A stretch of DNA of 64,000 nt from Gentiana macrophylla (GCA_026214975.1 CM047808.1:8086267-8150266); one strand, 5' to 3'. Shown: positions 23,060 through 35,974, counted from the stretch's first letter. Numbers and translations: made by a program. Notes: generated by a model from the letters alone, not told the origin.

Positions 23060-23345
23060 AATTTAACGGTTATAAAAAAATTGAAAAAAACTAACCAATT
23101 TTACTTATAACTAAAACCGAATTGAAGTAAACGATTAAATCAGAACAATTTCAAATATCGGTCTAGTAAAGTAAATTTGATTATAAAATGGAATTTTTTT
23201 TTACACTTGTAAAAAAATGAGGTAATAAAAAATACAAACCAAATTTACCTATAACTAAAACCGTATTGAAGTAACGATTAAATCAGAATAACTTCAAAAA
23301 TCGGTAAAGTAATGTAAATTTGATTGTTGTTTTTAACAACTAAAC
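23060..23345. repeat. Imperfect tandem duplication, about 147 bp period
   Basis: The phrases TTATAACTAAAACCGAATTG near 23106 and CTATAACTAAAACCGTATTG near 23251 begin two copies that continue through GATTAAATCAGAA and TCAAA-ATCGG. Differences show it is old. Confidence 0.75.
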
Positions 23346-23960
23346 AAACTTGATTACAAACAAAAAAACGAGTTTGAGATTAGAGAAGTAGAAGTGTAGA
23401 ATTGAGAGGAAAGTATGTGTAAAGAATTTGGAAAATAATTGAGGTATTTATAGGATTTTTTTGAAATGGTTTGGAAAAAAAAAAAAAAATAGTCGTTTAA
23501 AATTAGCCAGTGGAGCCGGTCCGGTTCCAAGAAACCGGCTTTTCGCCGGCACGGTTGAACTAATGGTTACGGTCCCGGTTCGTTCGAAAGACTCCAAACC
23601 AGTAGCTAAACCGGTGGTGAATCGCCGCCATCGTATCTCCGGTTATCGAACCGTCGATTATGACGAACGCGCCGCTTCGCTCCGATTACGGTCACGGTTC
23701 GGTGTTGTTTGGCCAAGTTTACATGTTCATGGCAAATTTTATGGTCAGTATTGACTATAAAAGTTAATGTATATTTGTCGAATCGCGAGAGATAATAGGT
23801 ATATCATTGCATTTTTCGGGCGCTTTTTAATCCTTTTTTTTTTAAAAATGGTATTCGTTAAAATGTTTTTTTTTTTTTGTGTGTGTTTTATTCAATTTAC
23901 ACGTCATGCATATGATTATATATATAATATTTTCCTCCACGTTTTTTAAAGGGGAAAAAG
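23346..23960. other. Possible hAT-type subterminal region
   Basis: An A-rich leader with a TATA-like ATTTATAGG (about 23443) is followed by a stretch dense in CCGGT/ACCGG motifs (23510-23710), including inverted CCGGTTCC and GGAACCGG-like pairs. Such motif clusters occur near the ends of plant hAT elements. No transposase, no defined termini; a 97-codon open frame at 23461 is not gene-like. Confidence 0.25.
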
Positions 23961-24380
23961 TTCCACACTTGTTTATCAAAGCAATTATTGGGGTCGCAGC
24001 CTTAATGAGAAGAAGACTATCCCTCCATTCCTAGCTTTAATAAAAATAAAAATAAAAATAATAAAAAACCTATGCCTCCATTATCCAAAATATCAAAACT
24101 TATTGAGGTTACATAGATTATAAGTACTTGTGTAGTTGTGTGACATTCTTGAACTTTGTTTTTAGGGCTTATTATTTAAAAGGACTGATTTTTAACTTAT
24201 TAGTGTGTAATATGACACTCTCAAATCTTATTTAGCTTATAAAGGACATTCTAATTTTAAGAAGAAACTTATTTAGCTTATGGCGACATTCTAATTTAGT
24301 GGATAAAGGAAGAAATAAAAAAAAAAGGAAGGGAGGGAAAAGGAAGCATTCACGCAGCAGGTTGTGTTTTTTTTTTTTTT

Positions 24381-25345
24381 TTTTTATTTATTATTTTTAA
24401 TTCATCATATTTCTAAACGTCATATATTTTCATCTAAAACTCGGATCATCATAATTTTTCACTAAAATTCATATTTTTCGTCTTCTTTATTCTAAAATCA
24501 AATTTTATATTTTTCCGAATACATTTCAAAAATCAATTTTTTTCTTCATCAAAAATCGACGTGGCAGATTGATCACCGTCATACATTGACAACCGACATC
24601 CATTAACCACCCCGATGCAATGACCGCCGCGATTCATTGAATACCATGATGTATTGACCGCGATCCATTGACAACTTTGATCGATGGCATCTCATTGTAT
24701 AAGTCATCAATGTCATCAGATCTCGACATCAATGCCACCGCATAAGTCAACAATGCCATCGTGATCGATATCAATGCCATCATCGCGATAAGTCATCAAT
24801 GCCACTGCATAATCAAGAATGTCATCGTGATAAGAAAAAAAAGAAAAAGAAAAAAAGGAACGATAAAGAGTTTTTATTTTATTTTATTTTTATTTTTAAA
24901 TTCATCATATTTATAAACGTCATATATTTTGATCTAAAACTCGGATCATCATAATTTTTCACTAAAATTCATATTTTTCGCTCTTCTTTATTCTAAAATC
25001 AAATTTGATATTTTTCCAAATAAATTTCATAAATCAATTTTTTTCTTCATAAAAATCTATGTGGCGTATTGATCACAATCATACATTGACCATCTACCCC
25101 GATGTATTGACCACGGGATCCATTAACCACCCCGATGCAATGACCGCCGCGATTCATTGAATACCATGATGTATTGACCACCGTGATCCATTGACAACCT
25201 TGATCGCTGACATCTCATTGTATAAGTCATCAATGTCATCGCTGATCGACATCAATGTCATCGCGATTTGACATCAATGTCATCGCATCGACGCCAATGT
25301 CATCGCATAAGTCATCAATGTCACCGCATAAGTCGCCAATGTCAC
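24381..25345. repeat. Direct duplication of about 500 bp inside MULE 1
   Basis: The block from about 24381 (TTATTATTTTTAATTCATCA) is repeated from about 24880 with the same order: ATTCATCATATTT-TAAACG, CTCGGATCATCATAATTTTT, then the start of the minisatellite (ATTGAATACCATGATG). Copies differ by small indels such as the AAAAAAGAAAAAG stretch before the second. Confidence 0.85.
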
Positions 25346-25700
25346 TTCTTCGTGACATCAATGCCATCGATATGTCATCAATGTCCCTGCATCGACATCA
25401 ATGTCACTACATAAGTCGCCAATGTCATTGTGGAATCCTCAATTCTTTAACACAATCTTGAATCGCGTTTGACGATCTTGTTTAGCTTAATGTCCCCGCA
25501 TCATTCATCAATGTCATCATTGATCGGACATCAATGTCCCTACATTAGTCATCAATGTCCCCGTGATCGTACATCAATGTCCTCGCATCAAACATCAATG
25601 TCCTTTGGATAAGTCATCAATGTCATGCGATAAGTCGTGAATGTCATTCCATCACCATCAATGTCACTCCATCAAGTAGCATGTAAATCGAAAAATATTT
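24552..25700. repeat. Minisatellite arrays of MULE 1
   Basis: Degenerate units of about 17 bp (TGACCACCGCGATCCAT type) pass into units of about 20-21 bp of the form ATCAATGTCATCGCATAAGTC. The array at 25215-25440 and 25500-25680 is the densest. Open frames here, such as 25255-25461, are by-products of the repeats. Confidence 0.85.
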
Positions 25701-27090
25701 CTTACTTTGGTAGTTCTTGAGCTTACACTTGTTTGTCAAAATGCATATAAACACAGGGAGACCGTAAGTAAAGATAAGGTAAAATCATCAAATAAACATC
25801 AAATAAACAAGAAAATGGTCGATACTTTCGGATCGCTTCAATCTAATCCAAGAGTCCTCTTGCTTTTGGGATGTCGTAACCATGTAGCAATTTGAATTTA
25901 TCTTCGTGGTGCTTAATTGAATTAAATGCTTCTTGTGTATCTCAGATGTTTATCCCTAATTTTCGCTTCATCATTATCTCGATCCAAATCCAAAACCTCT
26001 CGTGGTTATCACCAACAACCGCCCAAATCCAAAAATTTCCATGTTCAAGTCCGGCTTAAAATAATCCTAAATAAGACACGTTGTTTGCAAATATGAATAA
26101 TACTTCTATCTTTAGCTTCATTTTGAACCTTAATATACATGAAATGGCAAGGCTTGATCAAGTACCAAACAAGCTAATACTTAATGGAAGATAGAGAATA
26201 GATATATTCGACAATCTTTTTTCACACCTTACAAACACGGACACAATAAACAGGGTATATCTTGATTTTCTCAACTCCAACATCTCTCGCTCATATATAT
26301 CACTACCAAAGGCACATCTCGCTTTCACCTGCAAATTTTATAGCACCCACCTCATCCATGTTTTGGGAACTTGGACGATACCTTATTATCAATAACAACA
26401 AAGCTAATTTTGAATATATATTAAGGAGGTCGCATTAGACACAACAAAAGGATGCACTCAAGAACTTTGATTTTCCGCCTTACATGCTCGCATCACCACC
26501 TTTTGCTAAGAACAACCATCAAAACAGCTTGCCCCGGCTCAAAATCTGTTTAGCTCCATCATCGCAAGTGGAGCTCCGTCATCAAAGCTCATGAAAAACT
26601 ACGTAAATTGACCTGGATGTTCCTTTTAGCACCTCCACGAATCGATTAACTAAATCGACTGGTCGCGAATTGGAAAAAATCTTTCCGAGAAAGCTTTTCA
26701 ATGATGAAGAAGAGTTTTTCCAATATCTTCTCGTAATCAGAAACAATGATGGGTAGAACATAAAAGTTTCGCAAACGTGAAGCCTTCTAGATCGTTTACA
26801 AGTCCCAAATTACTTCCACCGCGTAAAAACAGAAAAATAAATTAGAACGCCCTTATAACCGAATAAGTTTTTGAGTGTCTAAATGATCATTAAGTTTCTA
26901 ATGACGGCCTTATAACTAATATCCACTTGTTTTTAATGCATAACTCAGTGGTAAGAAACAACACATATGGTAAAGTTGATAGAAAGATAAAATATGAATA
27001 GATTAAGTTCAATCTTTTGTTATAAAAAAGATTAAGTTTTAATCTTTTCGAATAAGATACGAGGATTATCTTAATGTTTATATTCAAATA

Positions 27091-27273
27091 AAAAAATTAT
27101 ACCACTCCTCTCCTATATAAAGAGAAATAATGTAATCTTTTGATTCAATTCAATGTCTTTATGTTTCTACAATGCCTATGATTTTCTTTAAAAGTGACAT
27201 CTTTGCATTTGAACTGGGATGTGAGTGTTTGATATCTGTATCTGTATAAAAAAATCGATAATCAGATCTGTAT

Positions 27274-27363
<90 letters not shown>

Positions 27364-27552
27364 AATAAAAAATTATACCACTCCTCTCCTATATAAAGAG
27401 AAATAATGTAATCTTTTGATTCAATTCAATGTCTTTATGTTTCTACAATGCCTATGATTTTCTTTAAAAGTGACATCTTTGCATTTGAACTGGGATGTGA
27501 GTGTTTGATATCTGTATCTGTATAAAAAAATCGATAATCTGTATCAGTATCA

Positions 27553-27613
<61 letters not shown>
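27091..27613. repeat. Tandem duplication of a 185-bp segment, each copy ending in a TA microsatellite
   Basis: The segment AAAATTATACCACTCCTCTC...CTGTATAAAAAAATCGATAA occurs at 27091-27275 and 27364-27551 with almost no differences. Each copy runs into a long (TA)n tract (27276-27361 and 27556-27613). Near-identity shows a recent event. Its CTCCTATATAAAGAGA core resembles the TATA region of the copia LTRs at 4251 and 42828. Confidence 0.9.
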
Positions 27614-27616
<3 letters not shown>

Positions 27617-28156
27617 GACTTCTCTCGGAAAAAAAAGTATACCAATAGTCATTACAAACTGGACCACTAAAACATAACTCTTCATTTACATCATCTCGAA
27701 ACACATAACTCTTCATTTACATCTTACATCATTTTTGAAACTCTAGATACGGGACATTGGGGGCCCTTTGACTAAGCCTCGACCACCACTAAAACATAAC
27801 TCTATAGTAACATCATTCTCGAAACTCTGGATACGAGACAATGGGGCTCAACCATTTGTATTAGAACTTGGTTTCAACGACACTCCATTAATTATAATTT
27901 AGGGACAATTATCCAAAAGGATGCATATTGGACTTAATTAGGCAAAAAGGACACTCAAAACAAACATTTAGTTATAAGGACAAAAAATAGGTAGATAGAC
28001 CCAAATACCCTTAATGAAGAAAAAAATAAATAAATAATAAATAAATGAAGGGGAACAGGGACGCTGAATGTGTTTTGATTTTTTTTATTTTTTATTTTTT
28101 GAAACGAAAGCAGTAGTTGTTGTGTTTTGTTTTTTTTTTCCCTGGATGTTCAATGT

Positions 28157-28192
<36 letters not shown>

Positions 28193-28215
28193 GGACGGAG
28201 AAAGTTGATTTTTTT

Positions 28216-28430
28216 CCATTGACCACCGTGATGTATTGAATGGCGACTGATGACCACCGCAATGCATTGACCTCCCCGATATACTGACCACCGCGATGCA
28301 CTCACAACCGCGATGCATTGACCACCACGATGGCGTGACCACCGTGACGCATTGACCACCATGATGCCGTGACCACCGTGACGCATTGACCATCCCGGAT
28401 GTGGTGATCACCGCGATGCAATGACAAGAA
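28216..28430. repeat. Minisatellite of MULE 2, 17-18 bp units
   Basis: Units of the form TGACCACCGCGATGCAT, about twelve degenerate copies following a 35-base poly(T). The overlapping long minus-strand frames in all three phases are artefacts of a repeat lacking stops. Confidence 0.88.
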
Positions 28431-28664
28431 AATTTGCAACTATTTAAGTAGTGAACTTTGATTTTTGCTAATCGGACTGGACCTATCGGGATGCAGTGAT
28501 CAACGGGATGAAGTGACATTTGATGAAGCAACACCGTGATGACATTTGATATTTTTCCGACTTAATTTCATAAAATCGATTTCTTTTCTTCATAAAATCG
28601 ACTTCAAATGGCTATCTTTTGATATAAAACTACGATCAACACAAATCTTTCACCTTAATTCATT

Positions 28665-29895
28665 TTATGCAGTGACATCGTCAATCATATATGCAGTGAA
28701 TCAATATTTTATGCAGTGACATTTGCAATCATATATGCAATGATATCAATATTTTATACAGTGACATCGGCAATCATATATGCGTTACATCAACAATTTA
28801 TGCAGTGACATCAGCAATCATATATGAATGACATCAACAATTTATGTAGTGACATCGCAATCAAATATGCAGTGACATCAACATTTTTGTTGAACTTTTT
28901 GTCCCGAAATTAGGAAGATTTTTCAAGCAAAATCGAACTTATGAGCCGCGTCGAGCTATATCGAGTACTTAACTAGTCGAGTTCGATGTTGCCTCTTTAT
29001 GGCTCAATCGAGCCTAAACTTTTTTAGTCGATTCAAGCATGAGCCTAGGGAGTATCGACTCAACTCGGATCGATTATACCCTAATGTGAATGACATCACA
29101 CTTATTTTACAAAGTTACCAATTTTCGTATGAAATTGTATATGCAGTGACATCAACACCCAAATTGCAAAAACAAAAACTTTGTAAATTGTATATGCAGT
29201 GACATATGTAGTGACATATGCAGTGACATCGATGTCACTGCATCAATTCTCTAACTGTAAATGTAGTGACATCAATATCACCGCATCAATTTTATTCCAA
29301 ATAATACACAAACCCACCATCAATGTATAGATTTCTTTCTTTGTTTCAAGGTGATGCATGTTAAACTAATTGATCATTATTACATCATGATCAACGGTGT
29401 CGATACATGATGTGACACTCGTTGTGTCCGGATCATTACTCAAAAAAAAAGGAAAAAATAAAACATCATCCAAAGCCTTTCATAATCATACCAAAGCATC
29501 CAACTTTTATTTCTATTTTTCACATTTCCATTGCATTAGAATTTAGAAATCTTTCCGGCATAATGAATGGAAAACCATTAAGGTTTGGCCCTGATTGAAC
29601 CATTTTGCCCAAAACCAAAATCTGGATATTATAGTTGTCATTAGCAAGGGCAACAATGCGTATCAACATCCTTTCTCCAAGATAAATTGCTTTGTCATCG
29701 CATTGTCATTATAGTTGTCATTAGCAATCATATATGAATGACATCAACAATTTATGTAGTGACATCGGCAATCAAATATGTAGTGACATCGGCAATCAAA
29801 TATGCAGTGACATCAACATTTTATGCAGTGACATCAACAATCATATATGAATGACATCAACAATTTATGAAGTGACACCTTATGCAGTGAAACTC
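28665..29895. repeat. Dispersed minisatellite of MULE 2, 20-22 bp units
   Basis: Units like ATGCAGTGACATCAACAATT, alternating with GCAATCATATATG, form arrays at about 28665-28890, 29135-29290 and 29720-29895, separated by unique DNA. The same unit occurs at 34735-34815 in MULE 3. Confidence 0.85.
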
Positions 29896-30233
29896 TTAGA
29901 CTGAAATCCTTGAAGATTAACTCCACTCAAAAGATAGGTAGAAGATTAGCAACTTCTATGAGGAATGATAATCTGTATTGCCAAATGTAATACTTAAGTA
30001 TAAAATGTTTTCTTTTTTTCTTTTTTTTTTTAAATTGCAAGGAATATGCATCGTCGAACCGAAACCGAACAAAAAATTTCGGTTTCTCAATAATATTAAC
30101 AGAACCTGAAACAATTGCATAAAGTTGAATAGCATCATGTATGCGGTTTTTGTCACACAATGATCTAAGCATACACCCGTATGTATCATCTTGCAACAAA
30201 TTATTTTACACCCTAATGTGAATGACACTACAC

Positions 30234-30608
30234 TTATTTTACAAAGTTAACATGATGAAGAATTATAAGTGAAATGAGGCCCACCATCATAGGGGAACTT
30301 GCACCTCCTCTAAAAATATCACCGGCAATAGAGGAGCAGGAGGCATGGGAAGAGGATGAGGAAGTTCCGGGGCTTTGGGGTTGGGGTTTAGGGGAGGACC
30401 GGTGATCGGGTACACGATTGGCATAAGGTTTTAACTGAGAGAAGAGGCAACGGTGGAAAAGACGACTCCTGCCGGTGGGGGTGGAAGCGTTGGTTGTGGC
30501 TGTGGTTACGGAGCAGATTTTTTCAGCAACGTAGCTGGAATATATACTAAAGTGTTTGCCGGATCGCCATAGCTGATTAATGAAAATATGGAAATTCGAG
30601 GGTTGCAA
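30234..30608 (-). pseudogene. Gene-like segment captured in MULE 2, possible small organelle-targeted protein
   Basis: A 124-codon open frame in a locally GC-richer segment next to the right TIR. It is rich in Ser, Pro and Arg, with RLFHRCLFSQLKPYANRVPD, then SSPKPQPQSPGTSSSSS, and ends with a hydrophobic SPMMVGLISLIILHHV. The arrangement (basic, Ser-rich leader followed by a short hydrophobic tail) recalls small plant mitochondrial or plastid proteins such as the NFD6-like family, but I cannot confirm homology. The frame reaches into A/T-rich element sequence at both ends, as expected for a captured exon fragment. Confidence 0.35.
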
Positions 30609-31069
30609 ATTTTTTTTTTATAAATTAACAGAACAAAAAGAGGCAACAAATTGGTAAGTGGGTTGGGAAAATTAGGTAAGAAATAGATTGTGTGGTAAAA
30701 TTTCAGTGGATAGAGGGATTAATCGTGGATGAACAGAAGCAGTTGTTCGATTGACTGTTGAAGCATGCTGGTGGATGTATCAGATGGTAAATGCACTAAA
30801 GGGAAAAATTGGAAACTTAAATGAAATCCGTCCTTATAACTATTGATCTTTTACATGTGTCCTAAGTGTCTAATTAAGTCCAAAAACACGTCCTTATAAA
30901 CAAATAACACTATAATTTATGACTACTTCAATCCACATTCCAAGTCATTTTTTTCTTCTCAATTTAAACGCGCGCTATTGAATTCCCTCATCCTAAAATA
31001 ACGACGTCGTCTATGCTAGGAGCATACTAAAGCACTCTAGATGTGACATTATCGTCTCTAATGACATGA

Positions 31070-31238
31070 CAATCGTCTGATAGACGAATTCAATAACGTT
31101 CCAGAATCTTTGTCTAGTTGTGTTAATTGAGTTGTAATGAGTAATTATTTCGTCTGATAGACAAATTCAATAATGCTCAAGAATTTGAGTGTAGTTGAAT
31201 TTTTTTGAGGGAGAATGTAGTTGTTAATTGAGTTATAA
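31070..31238. repeat. Tandem duplication, about 90 bp period
   Basis: CGTCTGATAGACGAATTCAATAA (about 31072) recurs as CGTCTGATAGACAAATTCAAT (about 31150), each followed by CAAGAATTT/CAGAATCTTT and GTTAATTGAGTT. It lies just before the solo LTR. Confidence 0.7.
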
Positions 31239-33180
31239 TGTAACGCCCCACTCCCGGACACCGAGTCCTTATCCGGAAAGAGCGCTCGGCACATATATTA
31301 TCAAATAAATTCAATAGTATATGTAAGCCTCACGTCATACATCAGAACTAAAACGACGCGGAAGATAAAACAACTCAACAACTCGGGGAAACCAAAAGAT
31401 CGAACACATGGTAATCAATGCTGTGAAAAACTAAATCCAATAAAGAGAACTAATCATCCAACATCCAAATCCCAAGGATCTCAAAAGAAGCTAAACAAAA
31501 AGAAGGACAACATTGGTTCAAACGTGAAACAACTGTTTTAAGAAAGAAACAACTAAAAGAACTAAGTCTTCAAAAGCTTCCTCTCAAACTTCATCATCAA
31601 AGAACTCGTCAACCGTAGCAACCTGTTCATCTTCTTTGGGGAAAGGGGAAGACAAACACAACGTAACGGGGTAAGTACAAAAGTACTCAGTAACGCGTAG
31701 AAGATCATATAACTATGATCTCATAAAGAAATAAAAGCAACGCCGTCTTTTATTAATTCATTTCCGTTATTAAACCTAGCTAACTATCATATTATGTTCA
31801 TAGCATAACATGAGGTTCCAAAGATATCTAACTTAGCTCAAGTTAGTTACATCATGAATAACAAGGGCACTACGCCTAGTAATAGGATGTACTAGACAAG
31901 CTGGGTGCAACCTACTTAGAGACACGCTCCAGTAGCCCGGAATATCTCGAGTCCCGATAGTGTGATAACCGGCGAATGTACCAGACGCTTTATCTAGCCA
32001 ATCGATTGACCGGCGTGGGGTACGATCTACTTTGTGCTGGGTCGAGAACACATCGCGATATTGTACTATGCCTTACCAAGCATTGCATGATGTTTAAGAT
32101 TATTAATCTAGCACATACGTTTGATTAGATGTTTAACTAGCCACCTAAGTGTTTTCAAGTAAGCTCCTCACATCTCCTACTCTCGATTTAGACCACTAGA
32201 CACGGACAAGCCCTAGCAATTACACGGACATCGATAAACTCTATCTTATCGAAGCACAAGGCAAATCCAAAGCTTTCGACGGTCCCACACTTCATCTTTT
32301 AGGGAATCCATGTGGTGCCGGAACTAAACGCATCAAAAGCTAATTCAGGGCTTTGTCACGTAAGGTTACGCAAGAAATACGCTATTATGGAGCTTTAAAC
32401 ACATAACAAAGGAAAACGAGATCAAAGCGATCCCTCGTCCGGACGGATAAACTTTCTGTCCGATACTGAGAAATAGCTGTACGGATACACAACTCATCCG
32501 TACGGATGAACCAACACTCGGTCGACCGAATGGATAGGCTCGGTCGACCGAGCCTCCCTCCTGCACATATACACGTTCTTCTCGCACTACGAGGACGGTT
32601 TTACGCACTCTGCGTTTTTACTCAAATTCAACCCAAACTCGACTTAAACGAATTAAAACCATGAAAGACAATCATACAAATTGCTCTACCACTTTACTTA
32701 AACCTTAATCATACGATAAGAAAACCACGTTACCTTAAATTGCGTGGTACAACGATCCAAAGCTTCAACCCGTCAAAAGTTTAACCTTTAAATCCAAACG
32801 TTAATGGATTTAAGGATTGTTGATATCAAAACGATTCTCGTCTCACGGTGATCCTTTCTCTCTTGATGAGTCTGATGAAAAGAACAACGGATTAGCCTCG
32901 AGATTGAAAGCTTCTTCTCCCTCTTTTTTCTCTCCTGCGCCTATCTTTCTCAAGGTCCCTCCTCTTTTTTTTTTTGTCAAAAACAACTAGGTTAAAATTA
33001 GGATTAGTTTTCCTTTTATAATCCCAATTACCTAATTATTTAATTATTTTCCTTAAAAAGAAAATCCTTGTTTATCCTTTTTCTTTTCTTTTTTCGAAAA
33101 TCCTTTAATTAAAAATAACATAATATTCTGATTTTTGCTAAAAGACCGGATTGCCCTTTTTCAAAAATCGGGATATTACA
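31239..33180 (-). mobile_element. Solo LTR of a gypsy (Tekay/Del-like) element
   Basis: The 1,942-bp block starts TGTAACGCCCCACTC and ends ATCGGGATATTACA on the plus strand, so the ends are imperfect inverted repeats with TG...CA. It is flanked by an exact 5-bp duplication TATAA (31234-31238 and 33181-33185). No internal region or second LTR is present, which indicates unequal recombination between the LTRs. A minus-strand TATA-like GATTATAAAAGG (about 33013-33024) followed by a purine-rich leader suggests minus orientation. The TGTAAYRYCCC ends are common in chromovirus LTRs, hence the tentative family name. Confidence 0.85.
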
Positions 33181-33538
33181 TATAATGAGTCTAATACCTA
33201 ATTAGACTCGTCTTCATTCCCTGATCTAAAATTGTAAACCAAAGTTATGAACTTCATTAGACATTAACATTCTACTTAACTACTTTCTCTTTCATTAAAA
33301 GCATTCACATTAGGATCTGTAAATGATGTTAAATCTGTGAAAATACAGATTTAACACTTCATATCTATCTAAAATATGTCTCGCATTAGAATCTCTTGGA
33401 TGAATCTTGAAACTTCAGACTACATTAACAAACGGTAGATGTGCCTTAAAACCCAAGATCTGTACGACCGTAGACGGGTCCCCTTTCTTTAATTTTTTTC
33501 CTCATTTGTTTATCTTCGCTCATTCTCGACTTTTCATA
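33181..33538. other. Intergenic, no feature seen
   Basis: AT-rich sequence between the solo LTR duplication and MULE 3; no open frame or repeat recognised. Confidence 0.5.
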
Positions 33539-33849
33539 GCTTTTTTTATAGAGCCAAAGACCCAAAAGTACATAAAACGGACTTATTGGACTTATAAGGA
33601 CAAAAAGGAATCTGTTGGACTTATAAGGATACAAATTAGATAGATAGACTCAAATACCCTTAATAAAGAAGAAAAAAAAAAAAAAAAAAAAGGTGGGGGA
33701 AAGAGGCGCTGTTAGTTTTAGTTGTTGTTTTTTTTTTTTTTTTTTTTTCGCTGTTAGAAAAAAGAGGGCACTTCATTCATTTTTTTCTTTCTTTCTTTAA
33801 CAGCAAAGGTTCAGCTTTTTTTTTTTTTATTTTTTTATTTTTTTTTATT

Positions 33850-34735
33850 TTTTAACCGATGTATTGACCATCGCGATACAATGACCACCCCCGATATATT
33901 GACCACCGCGATTCAATGACCACCGCGACGCATTGACCACCCCGATGCAATGACCACCTCGATGGATTGACCATCCTGATGCATTGACCACCGCGACGCC
34001 CGATGCGATGACCATCGCGATGAAGAGACACCGCGATGAAGTGACACCGCGTTGTAGAGAAACGGCGATGAAGCGACACCGTGATGCAGAGACACCGCAA
34101 TGAAGTGACACCGCGACGCGATGACCACCCCGATCGCAGACACTGTGATCGCAGAGACGCCGCATTTGCGAGACACCTCGATGAAGTGATACATCGACGT
34201 AGTGACCACCCGCGATGCAGAGACGCCTCAATGAAGTGACACCACGATGCATTGACCACGCCAGATCCATTGATCACCTCGATACAGTGACCACCTCTGA
34301 TGCAGAGACACCATGATGCAGTGACCAAACCAGATGCAGAGACACCGCGATGCAGTGACCACCCCCGATGCAGAGACATCACAATGTTATAACATTTGAC
34401 GATGAAGTGACACCGCATTGCAGAGACACCACGATGAAGTGACACCGCAATGCAGAGACGCCGCGTTGCAGAGACATCGCGATGTTATAACATTTGACAA
34501 TGCAGAGACACCGCAATGCAGAGACACCGCATTGTAGAGACACAACAATGAAATGACACCGCAATGCAGAGACACCGCGATTAAGTGACAACGCGATGCA
34601 AAGACACCGCGATGAAGTGACACCGCATTACAGAGACACCGCGATGAAGTGACACCGCAATGCAGAGACACCGCGATGCAGTGACCACCCTCGATGCAGA
34701 GACACCGCGATGAAGTGACACCGCATTTATGCAGT
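33850..34735. repeat. Large minisatellite of MULE 3, 16-18 bp units
   Basis: About fifty degenerate units. The left part has TGACCACCGCGATGCAT units. The right part alternates GATGCAGAGACACCGC and GATGAAGTGACACCGC, with an interspersed ACATTTGACGATGAAG-type higher-order unit near 34390 and 34485. The long open minus-strand frames (up to 197 codons) come from repeat periodicity and are not genes. Confidence 0.9.
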
Positions 34736-34815
34736 TACATCAACAATTTATGCAGTGACATCGACAATTTATGCAGTGACATCAACAATTTATGCAGTGA
34801 CATCGACAATTTATT
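34735..34815. repeat. Minisatellite of 21-22 bp units in MULE 3
   Basis: Four units of ATGCAGTGACATCRACAATTT, identical to the dispersed unit of MULE 2. Scattered single relatives occur to about 35035. Confidence 0.85.
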
Positions 34816-35974
34816 TTGCTGGGCTTGGAAAATAGTAGCTCAATCTTGGTTAAAATACTAGTAACAATTTGCTTCATCAATAATTTAAAATTAAATGCAG
34901 AAATAAATGTAACAACAGAATGAAGTGACATCAATGCCACTCCATTAATTCTTTAGCTGTAATGAAGTGACATCAATGTCACTTCATTAGTTGTCTAATG
35001 TATGCAGTGACATCTGCAGTGACATCAATGTCACTTTATTAATTATATCAATTTGGCTTGTTTGGCAACGAAGAAACTCTAATGGCGTGTTTGGATCTTA
35101 AGCCTCATGTACATGTCCTTCAATGATTTCACAATGTCAAAATCATCAAAAAGACAATAACTTACATAAAATAACTTCTAATCTAGAAATCAGGTTATAA
35201 ACATCCCTATTTGACAAGCTCAAGCAATGAATTTTAACACCAAAATATATACCTCTACTTTAAATTCCTCTTCTCCTTGCTTTCCAGCTGTATCCATTAA
35301 CTTGATTGTTTCACTCTTTTTTTTTTTTCCATTTATCAGCCCTTTCCATTCCCAATCTGCAGCTGTTCAATGTTCCCGATCTTCATTCCCAATCTGCTGA
35401 TGCTGTTCTTCATCTCATGGACAAATTATTTAGTACCAATCATCTCAACTATTTGATATGCTAGAAACCAAAAAAGTTCAATCATACAACATTTCAATTT
35501 TTTTTGAGTGGAATATACAACATTTCAACATCCAAAAATCAACTAAATGTCCCCCAAAAGAAACAAAACTTACTAGTCTCTTCATCGGCTCTAGACCTCC
35601 ACCCTTCACACCTATGAGCAGAACCCCATTGCATCCTATAACAACTATTATGTTCACTCACAGGCTTCCCACTCCAATCTTTGATTATAATGCAAAATTC
35701 TTGGTGGGTCTTCTCCATCAACGTTTTTTAGTCCTTGTAATTCTAACATGAACTGTGAAACCATTATATGTTGATCCTATTGCAACAATGAAATCCTAGT
35801 TTCTTTCCCTGGATGGGCTTGTTTCAATTCGCTCCAACTGTCAAATGTGAACACGATGAACATCAAGTGAAAAATTGGTGATGCAAAAAAGCAAAACACC
35901 TAGCTAGTATTAACTTTTCTTGTTAATTTCTCCATCTTCCACCTTCAACCACCGTCGTCTCTCCGGCACAAAGA

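Larger units (their letters stand above)
24165..26926. mobile_element. Pack-MULE-like element 1 with exact 9-bp target duplication
   Basis: The 2,762-bp element begins GGGCTTATTATTTAAAAGGA and ends with the inverted counterpart (minus strand GTGGATATTAGTTATAAGGC). The inverted repeats can be followed for about 80 bp (ACACTC-AAA-CTTATT and TTATAA-GG-C on both ends). It is flanked by TTGTTTTTA at 24156-24164 and 26927-26935, the 9-bp duplication of Mutator-like transposition. It has no transposase. Inside are an internal 500-bp direct duplication and minisatellites. The right half (25700-26850) may be captured sequence but no gene is recognised. Confidence 0.88.
27902..30909. mobile_element. 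Pack-MULE-like element 2 with exact 9-bp target duplication
   Basis: The 3,008-bp element begins GGGACAATTATCCAAAAGGA and ends, on the minus strand, GTGTTATTTGTTTATAAGGA. Inverted repeats extend about 100 bp and share TTGGACTTAATTAG, GGACAC and AGTTATAAGGAC. TATAATTTA flanks it at 27893-27901 and 30910-30918. There is no transposase. Internal parts in order are a purine-rich and poly(T) section, several minisatellite arrays, and a gene-like segment (30234-30608) near the right end. The inner TIR part GACCCAAATACCCTTAATGA is nearly identical to that of element 3. Confidence 0.9.

Noticed and set aside
27435..27716. Open frames of alternating Tyr-Ile (also 37634-37858 and 36616-36873)
   Set aside because: Translation of (TA)n/(CA)n microsatellites.
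28085..28534. 149-codon minus-strand open frame
   Set aside because: Lies in a minisatellite plus poly(T); repeat artefact.
33852..34445. 197-codon minus-strand open frame (and 141- and 98-codon frames in other phases)
   Set aside because: All phases are open at once because the minisatellite unit lacks stop codons. Protein sequence is degenerate SLHRGVS-type repetition.
33850..34735. Regularly spaced repeats resembling a CRISPR array
   Set aside because: Units are contiguous and degenerate with no unique spacers, and the host is a plant nuclear genome.
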